Assembly (NCBI GenBank): GCA_030044045.1
Contig: JASHWO010000285.1
Span: 1-5,878 of the forward strand
Origin: Acidimicrobiales bacterium
Lineage (GTDB): Bacteria; Actinomycetota; Acidimicrobiia; Acidimicrobiales; RAAP-2
Direction: 5' to 3'
DNA length: 5,878 bases
Shown here: positions 4,654-5,878 of the stretch, one piece after another
Numbering within the stretch: the stretch's first letter is position 1
Layout: every line of letters begins with the position of its first letter
Made by a program: the position numbers and the translations under genes
Notes under the pieces: generated by a model
Database searches by the model: none
What the model was told of the DNA's origin: nothing
What the model saw: the letters and a program-made list of their open reading frames with translations, nothing else

Positions 4654-5567
4654 GTCAAGTTATCGAATGTGGCCGCATACGGCGTGGAAGGGTCCAGGCG
4701 GAAGTCGATCGAGTCGAGCTCCCGGTCGGCCCGGGCCGCGCGGCGCTCCTCCAGGTGGAGCCAGGCCAAGGCCACCGGGATCATCGGCCAGAGCATCAGG
4801 GTGTCCCCGCCCACCCACATGATCACCCCGCCGATGTGCAGGTCCTGCACCGGCAACGGGCCCCACGTCCGGTGGAAGGCGGTATAGGCCGGGAACAGTT
4901 CATGGCTGCTCTGGTCCAGGGCCAGCCCGGTGAAGGTGTCGATGGGGATGGCCAGGAACAGGTAGAGGAACCGGGCGCCGTGGTGCATGCGGTAGCAGTT
5001 CGGGTCGGAGCCGAAGATCTGGCGCCAGAACATGAACCCGACGGCCAGGAATATCAGATGCTCGGCGTCGTCCAGGGCCGGGTACTCGATCGTGTCGTTG
5101 AACCAGACGGTCAGGTGGGTGAGCGGGATCACCACGGCGTAGAGCACGAAGGCCACCAGCGGGTGGGCCAGGAACCGAGAGGGCCGGGAGCGCAGCCACC
5201 GGGTGAGCCGGGCCCGGCGCTCCCCCGCGCTCCCCCGCCAAGCCAGGTCGATCGGCGACGAGATGGCGAACAGCGGTGCCGCCACCATGACCAGCATCAG
5301 GTGCTGGACCATGTGGTCGTAGAAGAGCTCCTGCTGGTACACGCCGATGAACGTGCAGACGGCCAGGCCGGTGACCACCAGCCCGGCCACGAAGGCCCAG
5401 GTCTTCCCGGCCGGCCAGGGGTGCCGGGGGTAACGCGCCGTCACCTGGCGGGCGCCCCAGAGGTAGAGCACGAGCGCCCCGACCAGCAGCAGTAAGGGGA
5501 TCGGGTCGAGCTGGAAGGAGAAGAACTGGCTCCCGTGCAGCGGGGGCAGCCCGACGGCAGCGGCCAC
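4650..5567 (-). CDS. Cytochrome c oxidase assembly factor CtaG-type membrane protein (caa3_CtaG family)
   Basis: The family contains CtaG of Bacillus, needed for assembly of cytochrome caa3 oxidase, and actinobacterial relatives linked to copper handling. The 305-residue product shows seven hydrophobic segments at about 22-40, 57-77, 86-103, 134-156, 168-186, 198-217 and 246-271, placing it in the cytoplasmic membrane. Conserved-looking polar residues within or beside helices include H85 and H89 (HMVQH), H151, EH 169-170, HH 195-196, H244 and WVGGD (251-255); these could bind copper. The GTG start at 5565-5567 has no ribosome site, but a -10-like TAGCAT ends 6 nt upstream, suggesting a leaderless transcript. 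The short C-terminal tail is hydrophilic. It diverges from a BlaI-type repressor gene with a dyad operator in its promoter, so repression by that protein is likely. The exact substrate or oxidase partner is not shown by the sequence. Confidence 0.9.
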   Translation of the reverse strand: MAAAVGLPPLHGSQFFSFQLDPIPLLLLVGALVLYLWGARQVTARYPRHPWPAGKTWAFVAGLVVTGLAVCTFIGVYQQELFYDHMVQHLMLVMVAAPLFAISSPIDLAWRGSAGERRARLTRWLRSRPSRFLAHPLVAFVLYAVVIPLTHLTVWFNDTIEYPALDDAEHLIFLAVGFMFWRQIFGSDPNCYRMHHGARFLYLFLAIPIDTFTGLALDQSSHELFPAYTAFHRTWGPLPVQDLHIGGVIMWVGGDTLMLWPMIPVALAWLHLEERRAARADRELDSIDFRLDPSTPYAATFDNLT

Positions 5568-5573
5568 CGGTCG

Positions 5574-5603
5574 ATGCTAGAACTACGCTCCGTAGGAACT
5601 CAA
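5574..5603 (-). promoter_or_regulatory. Promoter of the ctaG-like gene (leaderless)
   Basis: Read on the minus strand, TTGAGT (5603-5598) resembles a -35 element. An 18-nt spacer follows, then TAGCAT (5579-5574) fits the -10 pattern TANNNT. Six nucleotides separate it from the GTG start at 5567, so transcription would begin at or next to the start codon. The lack of a Shine-Dalgarno agrees with a leaderless mRNA, which is common in actinobacteria. Confidence 0.55.
5583..5595. promoter_or_regulatory. CTACG-N3-CGTAG dyad, candidate BlaI-type operator
   Basis: CTACG (5583-5587) and CGTAG (5591-5595) are exact inverted repeats about CTC. The site lies entirely between the -35 and -10 elements of the ctaG-like promoter and about 45 nt upstream of the blaI-like start. 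BlaI and MecI operators in staphylococci contain TACA/TGTA half-sites within CTAC...GTAG dyads, so the match to the divergent regulator's family is good. Binding here would block the ctaG-like promoter and may also autoregulate the repressor. Confidence 0.6.
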
Positions 5604-5639
5604 GCCGTCGGCCGGCCGCCCCGGCGACGGGAGGGGCGG

Positions 5640-5878
5640 GTGCCGGTGGCTCGGCTCGGGCAGCTCGAGCGCAGGGTGATGGACGTGCTGTGGGCTTCGA
5701 TGGGGACGGGGCGGACGGTGCGCCAGGTGGCCGAGGAGCTGCCCGACCACGCGTACACCACCGTGCTCACGGTGCTGGACCGGCTCCGCCAGAAGGAGCT
5801 GGTACGCCGCACCAAGGTCGGGCGGGCCCACCGCTACGAGGCCGTGGCCACCCGGGAGGCCTACGCCGCCGAGCAGAT
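5640..5878 (+). CDS. BlaI/MecI/CopY family transcriptional repressor, N-terminal part (runs off window)
   Basis: These are small winged-helix repressors, usually inactivated by a partner M56 protease of the BlaR/MecR type or, in CopY, by copper. The 79 visible residues cover the DNA-binding domain. LGQLERRVMDVLWA (6-19) is the typical family start; TVRQVAEELPDHAYTTVLTVLDRLRQKELV (starting at 26) holds the HTH and recognition helix; GRAHRYEAV (61-69) is the wing. The dimerisation domain lies beyond the right edge. GTG 5640 is preferred because GGGAGG (5629-5634) sits 5 nt upstream; GTG 5646 and ATG 5679 are alternatives, and the latter would remove conserved residues. It diverges from the ctaG-like gene. 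In related genomes an M56 metallopeptidase gene often follows, so one may lie just outside the window; this cannot be seen. Confidence 0.9.
   Translation, partial: MPVARLGQLERRVMDVLWASMGTGRTVRQVAEELPDHAYTTVLTVLDRLRQKELVRRTKVGRAHRYEAVATREAYAAEQ

Noticed and set aside
4653..4658. A perfect TTGACA on the minus strand, suggesting a -35 element reading into the regulator's 3' end.
   Set aside because: No -10 element occurs 16-19 nt downstream, and the bases are the last codons (Leu-Thr) of the ctaG-like gene.

Overview
The window is very GC-rich chromosomal DNA, roughly three-quarters G+C by eye, with dense short-spaced genes, GTG starts and few AT-rich patches. The gene families point to an actinomycetote: a BlaI-type repressor next to a caa3_CtaG-type membrane protein, an actinobacterial QueA-like protein, and a SufR-like regulator. 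The partial gene at the left edge resembles, from memory, a conserved protein of Acidimicrobiia-like actinobacteria, so that class is my best but unverified guess. No tRNA, rRNA, CRISPR array, insertion sequence or phage gene is visible.

Left block (1-1687). Two minus-strand genes, a family I inorganic pyrophosphatase (418-930) and then a partial protein of unknown function (1-368), lie 49 nt apart and may be cotranscribed. Divergent from them across a 58-nt gap is an OmpR/PhoB-type response regulator (989-1687) with no histidine kinase beside it.

Gap (1688-2068). The 381 nt hold no convincing gene but are structured. They contain a terminator-like hairpin at 1758-1792 and a long, almost perfect inverted repeat at 1897-1975 flanked by 10-bp direct repeats. 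An AT-rich dyad at 1997-2026 probably marks the promoter or operator of the next operon.

Central operon (2069-4643, plus strand). Three genes are joined by 4-nt stop/start overlaps (ATGA, then GTGA): a short-chain dehydrogenase/reductase, a divergent QueA-like protein, and a winged-helix regulator with a SufR-type cysteine set. This is the most interesting unit in the window. It looks like a small coupled pathway whose regulator may sense iron-sulfur or redox state, yet no other queuosine genes and no suf genes are present here.

Right block (4650-5878). A seven-helix CtaG-type protein (minus strand, convergent with the operon at a 6-nt gap) is divergent from a BlaI/MecI/CopY repressor cut by the window edge. 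The ctaG-like promoter appears leaderless. A perfect CTACG-N3-CGTAG dyad lies exactly between its -35 and -10 elements, as expected for repression by the divergent BlaI protein.
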